A stretch of DNA of 64,000 nt from Silene conica (GCA_029255685.2 CM055313.2:42674079-42738078); one strand, 5' to 3'. Positions 11,294 through 23,593 are shown, counted from the first letter of the stretch. Numbers and translations are program-made. The notes: generated by a model not told the origin, from the sequence alone.

Positions 11294-13612
11294 TGTAACA
11301 CCCCCATTTATTTATGAGCCTTTAGCCAGACATTCTCAAATAAATAAGAATGTTACCATCTCGGAATGACCGAGGTAGTAAATAACAAAGTAACACGACC
11401 AAGGCACTTTATTGGATAAAATTTAAACTTTGATATTACAACAACTACGAGGTCTAAACCTTTGATAACGTAAAAGTACAACTGAAGATATCTAAGTGTG
11501 ATCTAACTCTAAGTAAGTCCAAGCCATGTCTCTCTCCATGCCCAAGCTCCTAATCCATCTGTCACTGACCTGTAGAAACTACTCCCCATTCCGGATCATC
11601 GTAGGTGTCACACGAATACACAGGGTCAACCACGAGGTTGAGTAGGTAAAACAGCTAAAACATAAATAACAATAGAATTGTATCCTCCTCCATCTCCATA
11701 CCAATCGATCGTCCACCACACCTCCACCACTTCACACCTCCATCACACCACACCTCCCATCACATCACACCTCCCATCACATCACACCTCCCATGGCCAT
11801 ATCACAAGTCCCATATCACAAGACCCATTTCACATCTCCGTTCTCCACAATAAGCAGTAATAAGTAATCAATCACAATATATCACAATTAAATATATCAA
11901 TCAGATACTGAGTGTCCTCATGTCAGATCACAATCACAGTCATAGATTCTCCCCTATCTCAATTGCGGAACGATCACCGAACAGCTGCTAGCAATGTTCC
12001 AAGCGGAAACCGTCACCTAAACATGTACTTCCTCCATTTTTATATAATATACCCATTTTATTAAAATACTACACTTATATATTCAACAAATGGGAACATT
12101 ATATAAAAACGGAGGATAGTATTACGTAACAATTAATAAATCTTCCCAAACCCCCATATCACAATGTACACCTACTAAAAATAGTAACCTTCTACAATTG
12201 GAAAGTTTCCTAAAATGGAAACTATCCCAAAATAGTAAGTTTTCTTAAAAGGAAACTTCCTGACTCGTAAAGTCCCTTAAACAAAAGGGCATAAGAAATT
12301 ACAAACTTTACTAATTATAGACTTATTAATTAATGATAAAACAATGTTCATACACAAGTATATTAATCATAACAATTACTAATCATAGATATCACACTAA
12401 TAATATCACTAATCACAACATTAGTAATATCAATAACATTAACAGTAACAATAATAATAATAATAATAATTATTGTAGTATTAACAACACTAATAACTAT
12501 TAGTAATTACTAATAATAAGACCTTAGTAATAAAATAATACAATAATAATAATGAAAGTACTAAAGATAAACGAGCCAACAGCCCCATAACCCGACGCAT
12601 AACCCCGTGAAACCAACATCAGCACCACCGTGTACAACCCCCACGACCACCAGCAACCACCATCCCTCATACTCCCGACTACCAGCTACTACCACGTCAC
12701 CACAACGCCCCCTTCGCCAACCGCCGGTGAGGCGACCAGAACCGGTCCCTCATCACACCGCTACAACCCCCTGAACAGAACCCCATGTCGACCACCACCA
12801 CAGGCCCTAACACCACCTTAGACTCCCACCAAAAACACCTTCGACAACATACCTATAGACCACGGTGGTACCACCATATCGACCTCCCCCGAGTCGACAG
12901 TGGTACCACCCCCAAACAACTCCCTGAACACGCATAAACCGACCTCCTGTGATAAACATACCACAAACACCCTCCCTTCGACGCCGACACAACCATCTGA
13001 ACCCACTGGGACAACCCCCACGACACTACCCTGATTACCATCAGAAAAAATAGTGCTAGCCACGCCTGATGGTGACGACACTCTACCCTTCGAAACCCCG
13101 CAACACCAGACGCAAATACACACATCACGGTAAACAGAGGTGCGACATACCTGTTTTACGGTCAAATCGAAGGGCCCTAGACTGGTCTAACCCACTGTTC
13201 GAACCTCCTCTCCCTTCTCCGTAGTGGCGGCTGTAAAAGCGTGGTGGTGGCTGTATGTGAAGTAGGGTTAGAAGAGATGTGTAGCCTCCTCTATGTCGGT
13301 GTGGTGGCTGGTGAATAAGAGAATATGTTGAGGGTTTTAACACAACGTGGGCTGTTGTGTTGTGCACAATCTACGAGGCCCAAACCCCAACTCCGAAGGT
13401 CGCATGCTCGAACCCCACTAACAACATATACCAGTACTATTCGATAATGTATTTATCGAATGCTAAAAGCGTTTAAAAAGAAATATTATTGACACGGTAA
13501 TTATAAAAGTAATTTCGCAATAAAATTTATTTGATAAATAATCATCGAGTACTAATGCTCCAATACGACCAATATAAACAATAAATATTATAATAAAATA
13601 CGAGGTATTACA
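11294..13612 (-). repeat. LARD B LTR, right copy (5' LTR in element orientation)
   Basis: This 2319-bp LTR is nearly identical to 5184-7422 apart from scattered substitutions and one inserted MITE (12028-12119). It has the same landmarks, with the exon-like block at 11958-12016. Here the base after the block is changed, so the donor-like GT reads AT (position 11957), whereas the left copy keeps GT. As the upstream LTR, this is the copy that would be transcribed. Confidence 0.85.
12028..12119. mobile_element. Stowaway-like MITE, 92 bp
   Basis: The insert is absent at the matching point of the other B LTR (near 5929). Its termini are complementary: it begins CTTCCTCCATTTTTATATAA and ends TTATATAAAAACGGAGGATAG. 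A TA duplication flanks it (12026-12027 and 12120-12121). CTTCCTCC ends with a TA target fit Tc1/mariner-derived Stowaway MITEs. It has no coding capacity. Confidence 0.85.
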
Positions 13613-13951
13613 TCCATGCTTAATTACATTGGTTAAATTTTGCTTTATGCCTTTTCTAGAATATGATTTTGCTGCTATAATATGATCATGAGCACAAATG
13701 TTTTAATTTGACAATTTTGAACTATGAGTTAGCTGATTGTCTACATTGGTGTAATATGTTAAGTTTGTGTTAAAAATTTAAGGGTCTATAGGTACTAGTT
13801 ACCTTGATTTTGTTTCACTGCGTAGCATGAAATTGATAAATATGTTTTGTTGCTTCAAATGTCGGATGCTAGTTGTAATTACCTTATCAAATGAATTGTG
13901 ACTGTTGTTTCGGTGATCTTCTTGAGCACAGAATGGGGAATTTTATAATGG
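13613..13951 (+). mobile_element. LARD A: internal region resumes after B
   Basis: The second copy of the TCCAT duplication (13613-13617) marks the resumption of element A. The sequence is AT-rich and non-coding and is similar to minus-strand 39235-39572 of element C and to 51670-51860 of element H. Confidence 0.75.
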
Positions 13952-14273
13952 GGTTACGGGGACGTAACCATGTTTTAAGGAGGGTAGGATTGTGAAATCT
14001 TGATAGTTTACGATCTGGCTGAGTGATATGTTGTGATTGGCTAACTGAGATTTAATCTGTTATGTTTCGATCAATGTTGCGGTTCTTTAAGTGTGGTACT
14101 CCTGTCGTATGTTAAACATTGGGGACAAAGTTTCTTAAGGGGGATAGAATGTAACACTTCGCGTTTTAGAGCTTATATATGTACCATTTGTGTTTGTCTT
14201 ACGGTGGGGAGTGTTTTGTTATCGTTACGGGGTAGCGAACTTCGGGACGAAGTTCATTTTAAGGAGGGAAGAC
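13952..14273 (+). promoter_or_regulatory. LARD A: three hairpin-polypurine modules
   Basis: Module 1 (13952-13992) has a GGTTAC/GTAACC stem. Module 2 (14113-14149) has AAACATT/AAAGTTT arms with one mismatch and a GGGGAC centre, followed by TTAAGGGGGATAGAA and TGTAACAC. Module 3 (14237-14273) has a GAACTTC/GAAGTTC stem, then AAGGAGGGAAGAC and TGTAATATCC. No TSD is available here, so whether the LTR starts at 14150 or 14274 is open; the family rule favours 14274. Confidence 0.65.
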
Positions 14274-17267
14274 TGTAATATCCCGTATTTTAGCTTCGGC
14301 CAACGTCAGCCAAACCATGCTTTATACAAGTATTTCAAATGGAATGTTTATAAAGTATTTTACGTAAACTATTATTATTTTATAAATCGTATTGCTACGA
14401 TTATTTCGTATTTCATAATCATTTTATATTCGCTGATTAGTTCATAAAATGACATTTCAATCTTATTTCTTTAATTTTAACAATACATTTATAATTTAAT
14501 ATATATTTTCTATTTTATATCTATTTCTCATCTATACTTAATATATATTTTTATTTAAGTTGTCATTATATTTAAATTCTATATTTTTTATATATTCTTA
14601 TAAAAAAATTAATTTATATTTACTAGTAATAATTATAAAATTTAATTAGTATAGATAAAATATATGTGCTCGTTTATTTTAAATTACGGGTTGAGAGCGA
14701 GATATAACCTCGAGATGTGTAATGGACCGATAAAGTTGGGCTTGGTTTGATACTCGGTTTGGGTAGTTGGGTAGTGAGAAATAAGAACATCAATTCATCG
14801 ACATTCAAGCCCTAGTTGCAAAACACCCTACCTTATATCAAACCCTAACCACCCACACTCCATAATCTGCCTCCATCGACTCTTACCAAAATTCATATCC
14901 CAAGAACTACATCTCGTCTACCTCTCTTACACCAGGAATCCATAGACAGCCGTAATATTGATAAGAACGACCGTATACAACAAGACCAGGGACAGCCATC
15001 CTCATCGTTCACCCTTGCGCGGTATGGTTTTGTAAGTAGTTTTTTTGTAGTTTTCTATGCTTTCGGATCTATATTCTGAGGTTGTTAGTAATCCTTGTAG
15101 TACATATAACATATACCTCGTGTTTAAACCACCTTTCCACCACGAAAACTCTCTTAACAAAGGCCATAAATGTCGACATTAGCAAGCTTTTCAGACCCTG
15201 TTTTTATGACTCTGTTTTAATTCGTTTTATGCTCGTGTTTTGTTACGTGTTTGGGTGTTGTTCTGATCTGTCCTTGAGTACGACTTTATGAGTAGCAATA
15301 GTAGGGTAGTTGTGGGTTGTTTGGTGGTGGTGGGTGGTGGTTGAAACGTCATAGAAAGGGATGTTCAAAGGCGTTAAAATAGTCCTATTTTGAAATATTT
15401 AAAACACTCCAGATTGAGTTACCGCAGCCTGCCAGGGGGGGTTAGATGGTGGTTTGTCGGTGGTTGTAGGTAAGACGAGAGGGAGGTGGTACCACCCCTG
15501 GAACCACCGTGAGTCAGTGGTGACAACGGTGGTGGCCAGAGGTGGTGAGGGGCACGGTGGTGAGAGTTATTTGTGTGAGAAGGAATCGGTGTTCAGGCGA
15601 GTTGCTGAAACGCCGAATGTCGGGTATGTGCAGGCTGTTTTGAGGTGTCATGGTGGTAGTTGTGGTGGCCCCTGGTGGTGCCTAATGGGTGGAAGTTGTA
15701 GGTTGTAGTATGTAGTACAGGTTGGGTCCGGTGGTGGCAGTTGTCGGGGACCGGGTTGGTCGTGGTGGTGTCGGGAATAGGCCTCCAACAGACCTGCGTG
15801 TTGGTGTGCTGCGTTATCGTTATACGCTGTTTGGGTGCATTTTGTGGTTATGAGTTATTACTACTATTATACTATTATTATTTTATCACTAATAATATTA
15901 TTAATGTTATTATTAATAGTATTATTAGTATTAACATGATTGTTGTTATGATGACTATTATTGTTGCTATTATTATTATTATTATTATTATTGTCTTATT
16001 TTATGAGTGTTCTATTGTAATTATTATTTATGATTAATGGTATTATTATTATTAGATTTCGATAATCGTATGAGTAGTGATGTCATCAGTATTTTTTAAT
16101 CGTGTTTTGACAATTATTGTTATGCTTATTATTATTACTAGTGAATTTGTGATAATTATTAATTATTATGGTTACAAGTTTATCATTTTATGGTAATATA
16201 TTATTGGCGTTACTTTGTTACTCTTAATGTATATTGTTATGGTTATTATTCATATTATGATTGTTGTCATTATGGTTAATATTAATATTAGTAAAAGTGT
16301 TGAATATGTTGTTAAGTTAGTAATAATGGTAGTTGTTTTCATGCTATATATATACTAAGTCGATTTTTGGTAAGTCCATATTTAGTAAATTATAGTTAGT
16401 TAATAACATGTGGTTGTGTGAGTAGCATTTAATATTAAATAATAATTATAGGAATGAAGTTCGAGGTGGAATATTTCTAAACGGTGTTGCCTTTCAGACT
16501 TGCTATTCCAGGTAGGTTACACTGTCACTGTACTATTGTTATGTGTAATGAATGGATGTTGGGTGTATGATATGGATGATAAGCATGAATGATATGAGGA
16601 TGGTATATGATTATGAGTAATTATTATTACTGTTGCATTCATAAGTATGGTTACTATTATTGTTGCATTCATGAGCATGGCATATGCATCGGATACGGAT
16701 TTGAGATGATGAGATATTATTGGGCCCAGGCTAGTTCTGCAGGACTAGACCTGGTGACCTCAGCTGTTATGCTGGTGTTCGGCGACGGCCGATTTTAGTC
16801 TGCCGGGAGGTTCAGTATGGCTGGGTGTTACGGGTTTGAGATTGAGAATTGAGATTGAGCTCGAGCATATCATGGCATTTGCATATCTTTATTGCTGCAT
16901 TATTTATTATTGTGTTATCCTACTCAACCGCGAGGTTGACAGTGTATTCGTGTACACCTACGATGATCCGGAATGGGGAGTAGATTCTACAGGTCAGAGA
17001 CAGATGGACTAGGAGTTTGGGCATGGAGAGAGACATGGCTTGGACCTACTTAGATTTATATCACATACTTAGATGTTATCAGTTGTATTTCTTTTATTCC
17101 TTGCGTAGTAGTTGTAAGATCAAAAGTTTAAATTTAATCAGTTTTATATAAAGTACTTTGGATTGTTTTACTTTGTTATTTACTACCTCGGACATTCCGA
17201 GATGGTAACAGCTCTATTTATTTGAGAATGTCTTGCTAAAGGCTCTTAAATAAGTGGGGGTGTTACA
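14274..17267 (+). repeat. LARD A: full-length LTR flanked by both a polypurine tract and a primer site
   Basis: This LTR is about 2994 bp, from TGTAATATCC to GGGTGTTACA. It has the 3'-end signals of one internal region on its left and the primer-binding site of another on its right, so it is the shared middle LTR of a tandem arrangement. Landmarks are: a telobox-like AAACCCTAA at 14840; a donor-like TTTT/GTAAGTAG at 15031; an ATT tract near 15960-15990; an exon-like block at 16452-16511; the CAACCGCGAGGTTG hairpin near 16925; and the terminal stem-loops at 17188-17260. GGTGG-rich frames at 15454-15708 are not convincing genes. Confidence 0.85.
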
Positions 17268-18683
17268 AAGTGGTATCAGAGCGAACGATCCTCAGGCCTA
17301 AACCAAATGAATAATAATGAACGTAGGAAGAGTCTAATAAAATGAATCCCAGGTTAGTAACTGTTAGGAGCCCCAGGATTGGGATGAGTTAGGGGTCCCC
17401 TCAAACCAAGCCACTGGCCCTTTCAGTCTAACCTGGTAACCCGTGAGTGATGCAGAGAGTGGGTAGTAACAAAATAAAAGATCAGACCTTGCCTATATCG
17501 TACTAACAGTTTTGCAGGAGCAGAATGAGGTAAGTTATGATGTGAAATATGGTTGGTGATCTGTATTATGAAGCATGATAATGATATTGAATGTTGGTGA
17601 GATATATGATTTCAAGTATTGAGAACATGAGTTTTGGAAATGAGTTTGAAATATATGCTTGACTGCATGATGATGTGCATTAGAAGAATACGACAGATTT
17701 TGAGATGTTGATTGATCTGAATGATTGCATTGAAATTTTAGAGAATGGATGTATATTTATTGAACAATAATTTTGAGTGATATTATCATGTGATTTTGGT
17801 GTTTAGAAATTTTATATGATATCTGGTTATTAAATGACTATCGTAACTATGTAATATATTGTCTTGAATTTGAATATGAATGATCGGATTTAAATGTTAT
17901 AGTAATCTATGTCTAGTGATATGCAGAATGTGTTGCCCCAAGCTATGAATGTCATATAGCTATGTGTTACATTCGTATATACATGTATAAATATTGATTT
18001 ATTTAGTTGATCCTACCTTTCAGTTTCGCAATCTTTACCGCTTTCATGATGGCAAGTACAAATTGAAATAATAAATAAATATTAATATGGTGCGATGTCA
18101 TTTCTATGCTTCAATATATGCGTCAACATGTTTTGAGAATAGTTGTGTTTTAATATGACGATGTAAAGTAATAATGTGAAATATTAAAGTAACTGACGTT
18201 GTAATAAATTTCCAGAATGTTATCCATTTGTACGGGTTGCCGTTTAAAATGTGTTCTCTATATGAATGTGTAAGTTTTATGTATGATGAACTTATGAGTT
18301 AACTTTCTTATGATTTTGATTTCACGTTAAAACGATTTATATTTTGAAGGAAATAAATATTTTGGTTAACAGTGGTCAGATTGTTACTGCACAGTTTTGT
18401 TTTGACCTATGTTTTTGTAAAGGAAATCATTTAAAACGTGTTTATTGTTTATGCATATTTCCAACTCCACTGTTTAGAGTATTCGTGCATGTTTTCAAAA
18501 TGATAAGCCACGTAGAAGCTTAATGAGTCGTTATTTAATAGTGATTTTTGCAAGTTGTTCAAATTTCGGTCGAAGTGTTGTAAAGTTTTGTTCACACCAA
18601 CTAAGTTGTAACATTTGTTATAAATAATTCCCTTAAGCTTTGCATTTGATCTTTTTCCTATGATTAGTTAGTTCATTAAATTT
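17268..18683 (+). mobile_element. LARD A: second internal region, truncated
   Basis: This begins with AAG and the primer-binding site and follows 2992-4410 closely, including the 12-nt exon-like block (17518-17529). Similarity stops abruptly at 18683, where the other copy continues with CCTAAAAACT and this one switches to unrelated DNA. Confidence 0.8.
17271..17282 (+). promoter_or_regulatory. LARD A second primer-binding site
   Basis: TGGTATCAGAGC occurs after the AAG spacer that follows the middle LTR. Confidence 0.9.
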
Positions 18684-18840
18684 GATGCCAACTTAATTTG
18701 GGTAGTTCTCATATTCTCATAAACCGCTTTAAAAATAATTGAAGATAAATCTAAATGAATATGTATCCACCACATCTTTCATTTTTAATTGATATTCAAA
18801 TGAAATTTTATTTAGTAAATTAAATACTTAAATTCTATAC
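18684..18840. other. Non-LARD DNA between A and the gene fragment
   Basis: This AT-rich stretch has no repeat match inside the window. On the minus strand it would be intron 2 of the fragment at 18841-19247, cut off by the A junction. Confidence 0.35.
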
Positions 18841-19247
18841 CTGATGTAGGACGATAATTTGGTGCTTTACTTTTTTGCGACCGTAAATGTGCAGTTCTCT
18901 GCCGATGTGTCTTTGTGATTTCACATAGGGCAGAATCAGTATTTTCTGAAACATGGCAAAAGTAAGTCAGAAAAGGATAAAAAGGAACAAAAATTCAAAA
19001 TCAATGACAACTATTAGGAAGCACTCATTAAACCTAGAATACTTATAATTATCGTGTGCATGTTCGAAATTTATACCTATTAGAATTTTAAGGGGAAAGT
19101 AAAATTATCGTTCTGCAATATCATGTTCTAATCACATAGATCTAGTAAAATTAGAATTATTATAAAAAAGATAAACTAACTTTTAACACGTTCATTGCTT
19201 TTTCTTTTACTGTTCTTTGATACTGGTTGAGAATCATGTCCTGCCAT
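18841..19247 (-). pseudogene. 5' fragment of an unidentified plant gene (two exons)
   Basis: On the minus strand an ATG at 19247 opens a 22-codon exon (19181-19247) starting MAGHDSQPVSKNSKRKSNE and ending at a GTTAGT donor. A second exon (18841-18945) follows a TTTCAG acceptor and ends at a CAG/GTATAG donor. The splice phases agree: exon 1 leaves one base and exon 2 supplies two, giving 57 codons with no stop. The product is rich in Lys, Arg and Ser with no motif I recognise. The next exon would lie to the left, where element A begins, so the gene is broken there. Solo LTR D lies 73 bp upstream of the ATG. It could be a host gene remnant or a piece of another transposon gene; the splice-phase match is the main support. 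Confidence 0.4.
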
Positions 19248-19320
19248 GGGATTCTAGAGACTTTTTTAATAATATTTAGTTTTTAGAGAAGTGAATTAAA
19301 CATAGTATGCAGTGGTATTA

Positions 19321-21587
19321 TGTAACACCCCCATTTATTTAAGGGCCTGTACTAGGACTCCCCAGATAAATAAGGGTGTTACCATCTCGGCTTCCCGAGG
19401 TAGTAGATACAAAGGAAACATAAACAGTACTTTAATTAATAAAAGTTAAACTCAAAAGAACGAGTTCATACAACCAGCTTATAAAACTGTCTTGTGAAAC
19501 TAAAGTACAACTCATGAAAAGACTACTATGGTGATCTAGACTCTAGGCTGGTCCGATTCCAAGCTTCTCCCTTCCCTTAGCTCCCATAGTCTCAACACCT
19601 GTCAATCTGCTCCCCAATAAATTGGTTCATCATAGGTGATCACGAATATACAGGGTCAACCACGAGGTTGAGTAGAGGAACAATAAAGAAATAAACAAAC
19701 AATATTATAAATACGGATTCATTCATCCTTTCTCCGCACCGATCACAAGGCCATTAACTCCGCACCGATCACAAGGCCATTAAATCCGCACCGATCACAA
19801 CGCCCATTAACTCCGCACCGATCACAACGCCCATTAACTCCGCACCGATCACAACGCCCATTTCTCATCACCTCATATCGTATCACAGAAATATATAAAT
19901 GAATAACACAGTATTCCAAATCATGCGATAATATAAAATAATCATGCTTAACCTCAAACAACCAAGTAATCATCATTATATACGCAGTAATTCCCCTACC
20001 TCGAATAGCAGTAGTGCAGACAATCAAAAGCTCGCTAGAAATGTTCCACGCGAAAACCGCTACCTAGACACGTATTCGTAACGAATTAATAAACTTCCCG
20101 AACCCCACAACAATCCACACTTACTATAAATAGAAACCTTCCATAAGTGGAAAGTTTCCATAAATAGAAACTCCCATGACTCACTAATTCCCGACTCATA
20201 TATTTAATTAACACGAGGCAACAAACAAAACAATACTAATCTAACCAATTGTAACATTAATATAGAGAGAGATATTACTAATAAGAATATCGATAAATAA
20301 TAATAATAGCAACAAATAAAAATAATAAAAATAACAACAATTAATAATAATAATATTAATAATAATAATAATAGTAATAATAATAATAACCAAAGCACTC
20401 AAAACAGCCCAAACTCACGACTCCCTAACCCGTGTAACAACAACCCCCTCACCACCGCGACACGACCCTACGACCACCAACCACCACCAGCAACCCGTTC
20501 CCTGAACTGCCTACTTCCCTCGCAATCACCAGCAGCCCCATTCGCCGGCCGCCGGTGAGATGAACTAGGGCCCAGAACCGGCCTGGTTCGTTACCCAGCC
20601 ACCTGACCAGGGTGTTTTCGAAAGCTTCCTGCCGCCTACACCAACTCTGCCACCACCTGACTCAACCACCAGAAACCACCCTGACACCAGACTACTAACC
20701 CACGGTGGTACCACGGTGTCGACCTCCCCGAGTCAACGGTGGTACCACTCCCAAAGTCACCTCTGAAACCCGTGACATCAGACCCCGCAAAGCAGAGGAC
20801 GAATAGAGCCACGTACACCGCCACAGACGCCACCTTAGCCTCCTAAACTTAACACGACAACCACCAAGACACACTTCTGACCACCACCAATCTTAAAACA
20901 CAAAACCCAGAACCAGAAACTAACGAGAATAGACTCGAAATACCCCTACCAAACAACACGTACAAGACTTGTCTGAAACAGAATTAAAAGAATTGTCTCA
21001 GGCGACAAAACCACCACGACTGGTGGTACCTGGTGACCAACGACGACTCCCCCTTTAGCCCAAACACCACAACTAATGTCATAGATTAAGATTTGACACA
21101 GACCCGAACTCGCAGCCATGAATTACACATACTAAAGGTTACATAAAATAACAAGGAACGCAAAGGAGAAGAAGATCACGCTGACATACCTAGTTTACCC
21201 CCACCGTCGACCACCCTTAGACCGCCATGTTACCACCGTGAACACTGTCTACCTATTCTTTGTTGTGACGGTTGTGGATGTGTGATGTTTGAATGAGGAT
21301 TAGGGCAAAACTTAGGTTTAGGGAAGCTATTGAAAGTGACGGCAGTGGTATGTTGTTTGGTAGGGTTTATGGTGTTGTGGCATAACATAAACCGTGTGGG
21401 CTTGGTGAGGTCACACATTTCGAGGCCCATACCAACATGCTAGAGGTCTAGGGATCGAACCCTCATAACAACATCCTACATAACTTGCTTGATTACTTAA
21501 AACGTGAATACTTAAAGCCGTAAAACAAACTATCGACACGAAAATAACTTGGTTATATTATCGAGACTAAGTTTTCGAGGTATTACA
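19321..21587 (-). mobile_element. Solo LTR D (LARD family)
   Basis: A single 2267-bp LTR runs from TGTAACACCCCC to GGTATTACA with the duplication TATTA on both sides (19316-19320 and 21588-21592) and no internal region, so it arose by LTR-LTR recombination. Minus-strand landmarks: donor-like ACTAG/GTATGT at 21184-21190; TAA/ATT tract near 20280-20395; exon-like block at 20000-20063 (64 nt); five ~26-bp tandem repeats with CTCCGCACCGATCACAA at 19733-19862; the CAACCTCGTGGTTGA hairpin near 19660; and terminal stem-loops at 19321-19400. Confidence 0.88.
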
Positions 21588-21854
21588 TATTAATAGGGTT
21601 TAGGGTTTTACGTACAATTAGGTTTTGTTATTGTAAACACAAATCAGGTTATATGTATTGTGGGCTTATTTATTACACAAATTCTTATTTGCAACGACAC
21701 TATCCGTCGCAAGCTTGTGACGGATACCGTTTTCTCTCACAAAATACCCATTTTTTCTCTCTCTCTCCAACACTATTTCTGTTGTCCCCTTTCTCTACTA
21801 CTCATTTTGTATCCATTTTATCTCACAAAATATCCGTCACAAATGGTGACCCGT
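21588..21854. other. Flank of solo LTR D, with telobox-like motif and possible Mutator-like remnant
   Basis: After the TATTA duplication, TAGGGTTTAGGGTTTT near 21595-21610 is, on the minus strand, a telobox-like AAACCCTAAACCC. It would have lain just upstream of the gene fragment at 19247 before D inserted. From about 21690 the motifs TCCGTCGCAAGC, GTGACGGATA and TCCGTCACAAATGGTGACCC appear. These resemble terminal repeats of Mutator-like or other DNA elements, but I cannot define both ends. Confidence 0.3.
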
Positions 21855-23443
21855 TGATGCGTGTCTATTTTATGATGTTTTACATCTATTTTTACACGCA
21901 TTTTGTCACTCATTTACTATGTTTTAGCCTTTATTTCCCAACAATTGTCTACTTTCGTATTTTTATGCTGTTTTGCAGAATTATGCGGAAAGGGACGATT
22001 TTATACGAAATTTATGCCCTCGGGATTTTTACATGACCAAGGAGCATGGACAAGTCAACTCGAAGCGCGAACCAAGTACCAAGAAGTCAAACCGAGAAGA
22101 AATCAAAGCAGATCTACAGGAAAGTAGGTCCACCGACCTACTACTCTGGTCGGTCGACCAGGCGACTGTTATAAAAAGACCAGAATTCCATCAAGCCCGA
22201 CAAGAGGTCGACCGACCTGCTACCTAAGTCGGTCGACCACAGCGCAGACCCAGAAAAATTCCGCAAAGCCCATTCAAGTGATTAGGTCATTGGGAAACTC
22301 TTTATTTCCGCCTATTTAAGCTAATCTCGTGTTTAGGGTTAATCATCTATTATCCAGCTACAATTCAGTTTTCAATCTAGTAATCTTTGATCTATCAAGT
22401 TCTCTATTTTAGTTTTAATCTTTCAATAATCATCAAACACTTTTCTTTAGTTTTATTCACTGTGATCATCAATCTTTCCGCGATACTCAATAAACTTTGT
22501 TCCTTAATTTCTGCCTTAATCCTTGTTTCCGGTAATTCTCTTCTTAGTTTCAGTTTCTCTATTGTTATTTTAGAATTGCTTGCATCTGGTTTAAGTTAGA
22601 ATCCCCAAGCCTTTATTATTATTGCATGCGTAGATTAATGATCGCTATGAACTCCGTTTTTATTAATGTTATTATTGTTATTTCAATTTTTATGAGTAGC
22701 TAAATTCCATATGTTAGGATGTAGGGAGTAAATAACGTAGATGGTGCGAATTCCGAGACCGACTGTAGCAGCGCCTTGGTCGGTTGACCAGCCTAACTGG
22801 TCGGTCGACTGAGGTGTTGGTCGGCCGACTGGACTAGCTGGTCGGTCGACCAACGCGAGTATGTTTTCAGACCGTTTTTCTTCGTCAACCATAATAACTA
22901 CAATGAGACTGAAAGGAGACTTGTAGGATGTTAGTAATGACCTACCCAAGATTGAGATATACGGGAAGGGCATTGGTTTACGCTTTAAGACGGCTAGGTT
23001 ACTTAAGACTGAAAGGTATGTGACCTAAAATTTAGGAATCACCCTTATTATTGACACCCAATAATTGTGAGACCTAGGAACTAATAGCATAGGCCGAAAA
23101 GAGCTATTAGGTACCATAGACCGAAAGGATATGTTACACCCCTTACGCGACTGCAATACATGTTGACTTAGGATTTACACCATCGTAGCTATTTACTACC
23201 CGAACATCCTAGCATCCTTTTTACTATAGTTTTATTCTCATCTTTATTTACTTGTTTTATTTTATATTTATTTCTAGACTTAGTGACAATCGATCAAAAC
23301 CCTCAAAATTGTTACCCTAAAACATTGACATCAAACAATAAACATTCCCCACCTCTCTGTGATTCGACCCTGACTTTCACTATCTATAGTTAAAGTTTAG
23401 GAATTATAAATTTTATCTTTGACGCCCTCAACGACGGGTATCA
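21855..23443 (+). repeat. Element E 5' LTR
   Basis: This begins TGATGCGTGTCTATTTTATG and ends GGGTATCA just before the primer site, about 1.59 kb. GGTCGACC-type palindromes cluster at 22120-22245 and 22775-22855. A TATA-like CCTATTTAAG at 22311-22320 is a candidate promoter. The 3' LTR is outside the window, so the left end rests on the TG start and context rather than on a TSD. Confidence 0.65.
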
Positions 23444-23448
23444 AATTT

Positions 23449-23466
23449 TGGCGCAGTTGCCGGGGA
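23449..23466 (+). promoter_or_regulatory. Element E primer-binding site (tRNA-Asp type)
   Basis: TGGCGCAGTTGCCGGGGA begins five bases after the LTR. It matches the Athila/Tat-type tRNA-Asp site except for A in place of C at the seventh base. Confidence 0.75.
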
Positions 23467-23593
23467 GGTGAAGCCAGTGTTTATTGTTTTTTTGTTTTTG
23501 TTTCTTTTGTTTAAGGAACTTTGTTCCTTAAACCTTCTCACTTTTTTCTTGTCGTTTCCATCTTATGCGCACACTACAAAACAATGCTCTCTT

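Larger units (their letters stand above)
5184..13612 (-). mobile_element. LARD B: complete non-coding LTR element inserted in A
   Basis: The element is bounded by TGTAACACCCCC at the left and GGTATTACA at the right, and flanked by a perfect 5-bp duplication TCCAT (5179-5183 and 13613-13617). Two LTRs (5184-7422 and 11294-13612) flank an internal region with no protein-coding capacity. The primer-binding site lies at 11279-11290 (minus) and the polypurine modules at 7423-7792, so transcription would run leftward. Removing it restores the internal region of element A, which proves the insertion order. Confidence 0.9.

Noticed and set aside
21690..21854. Complete Mutator-like MITE next to the E LTR
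   Set aside because: TCCGTCACAAATGGTGACCC-type motifs suggest one, but I cannot find matching ends with a target duplication.
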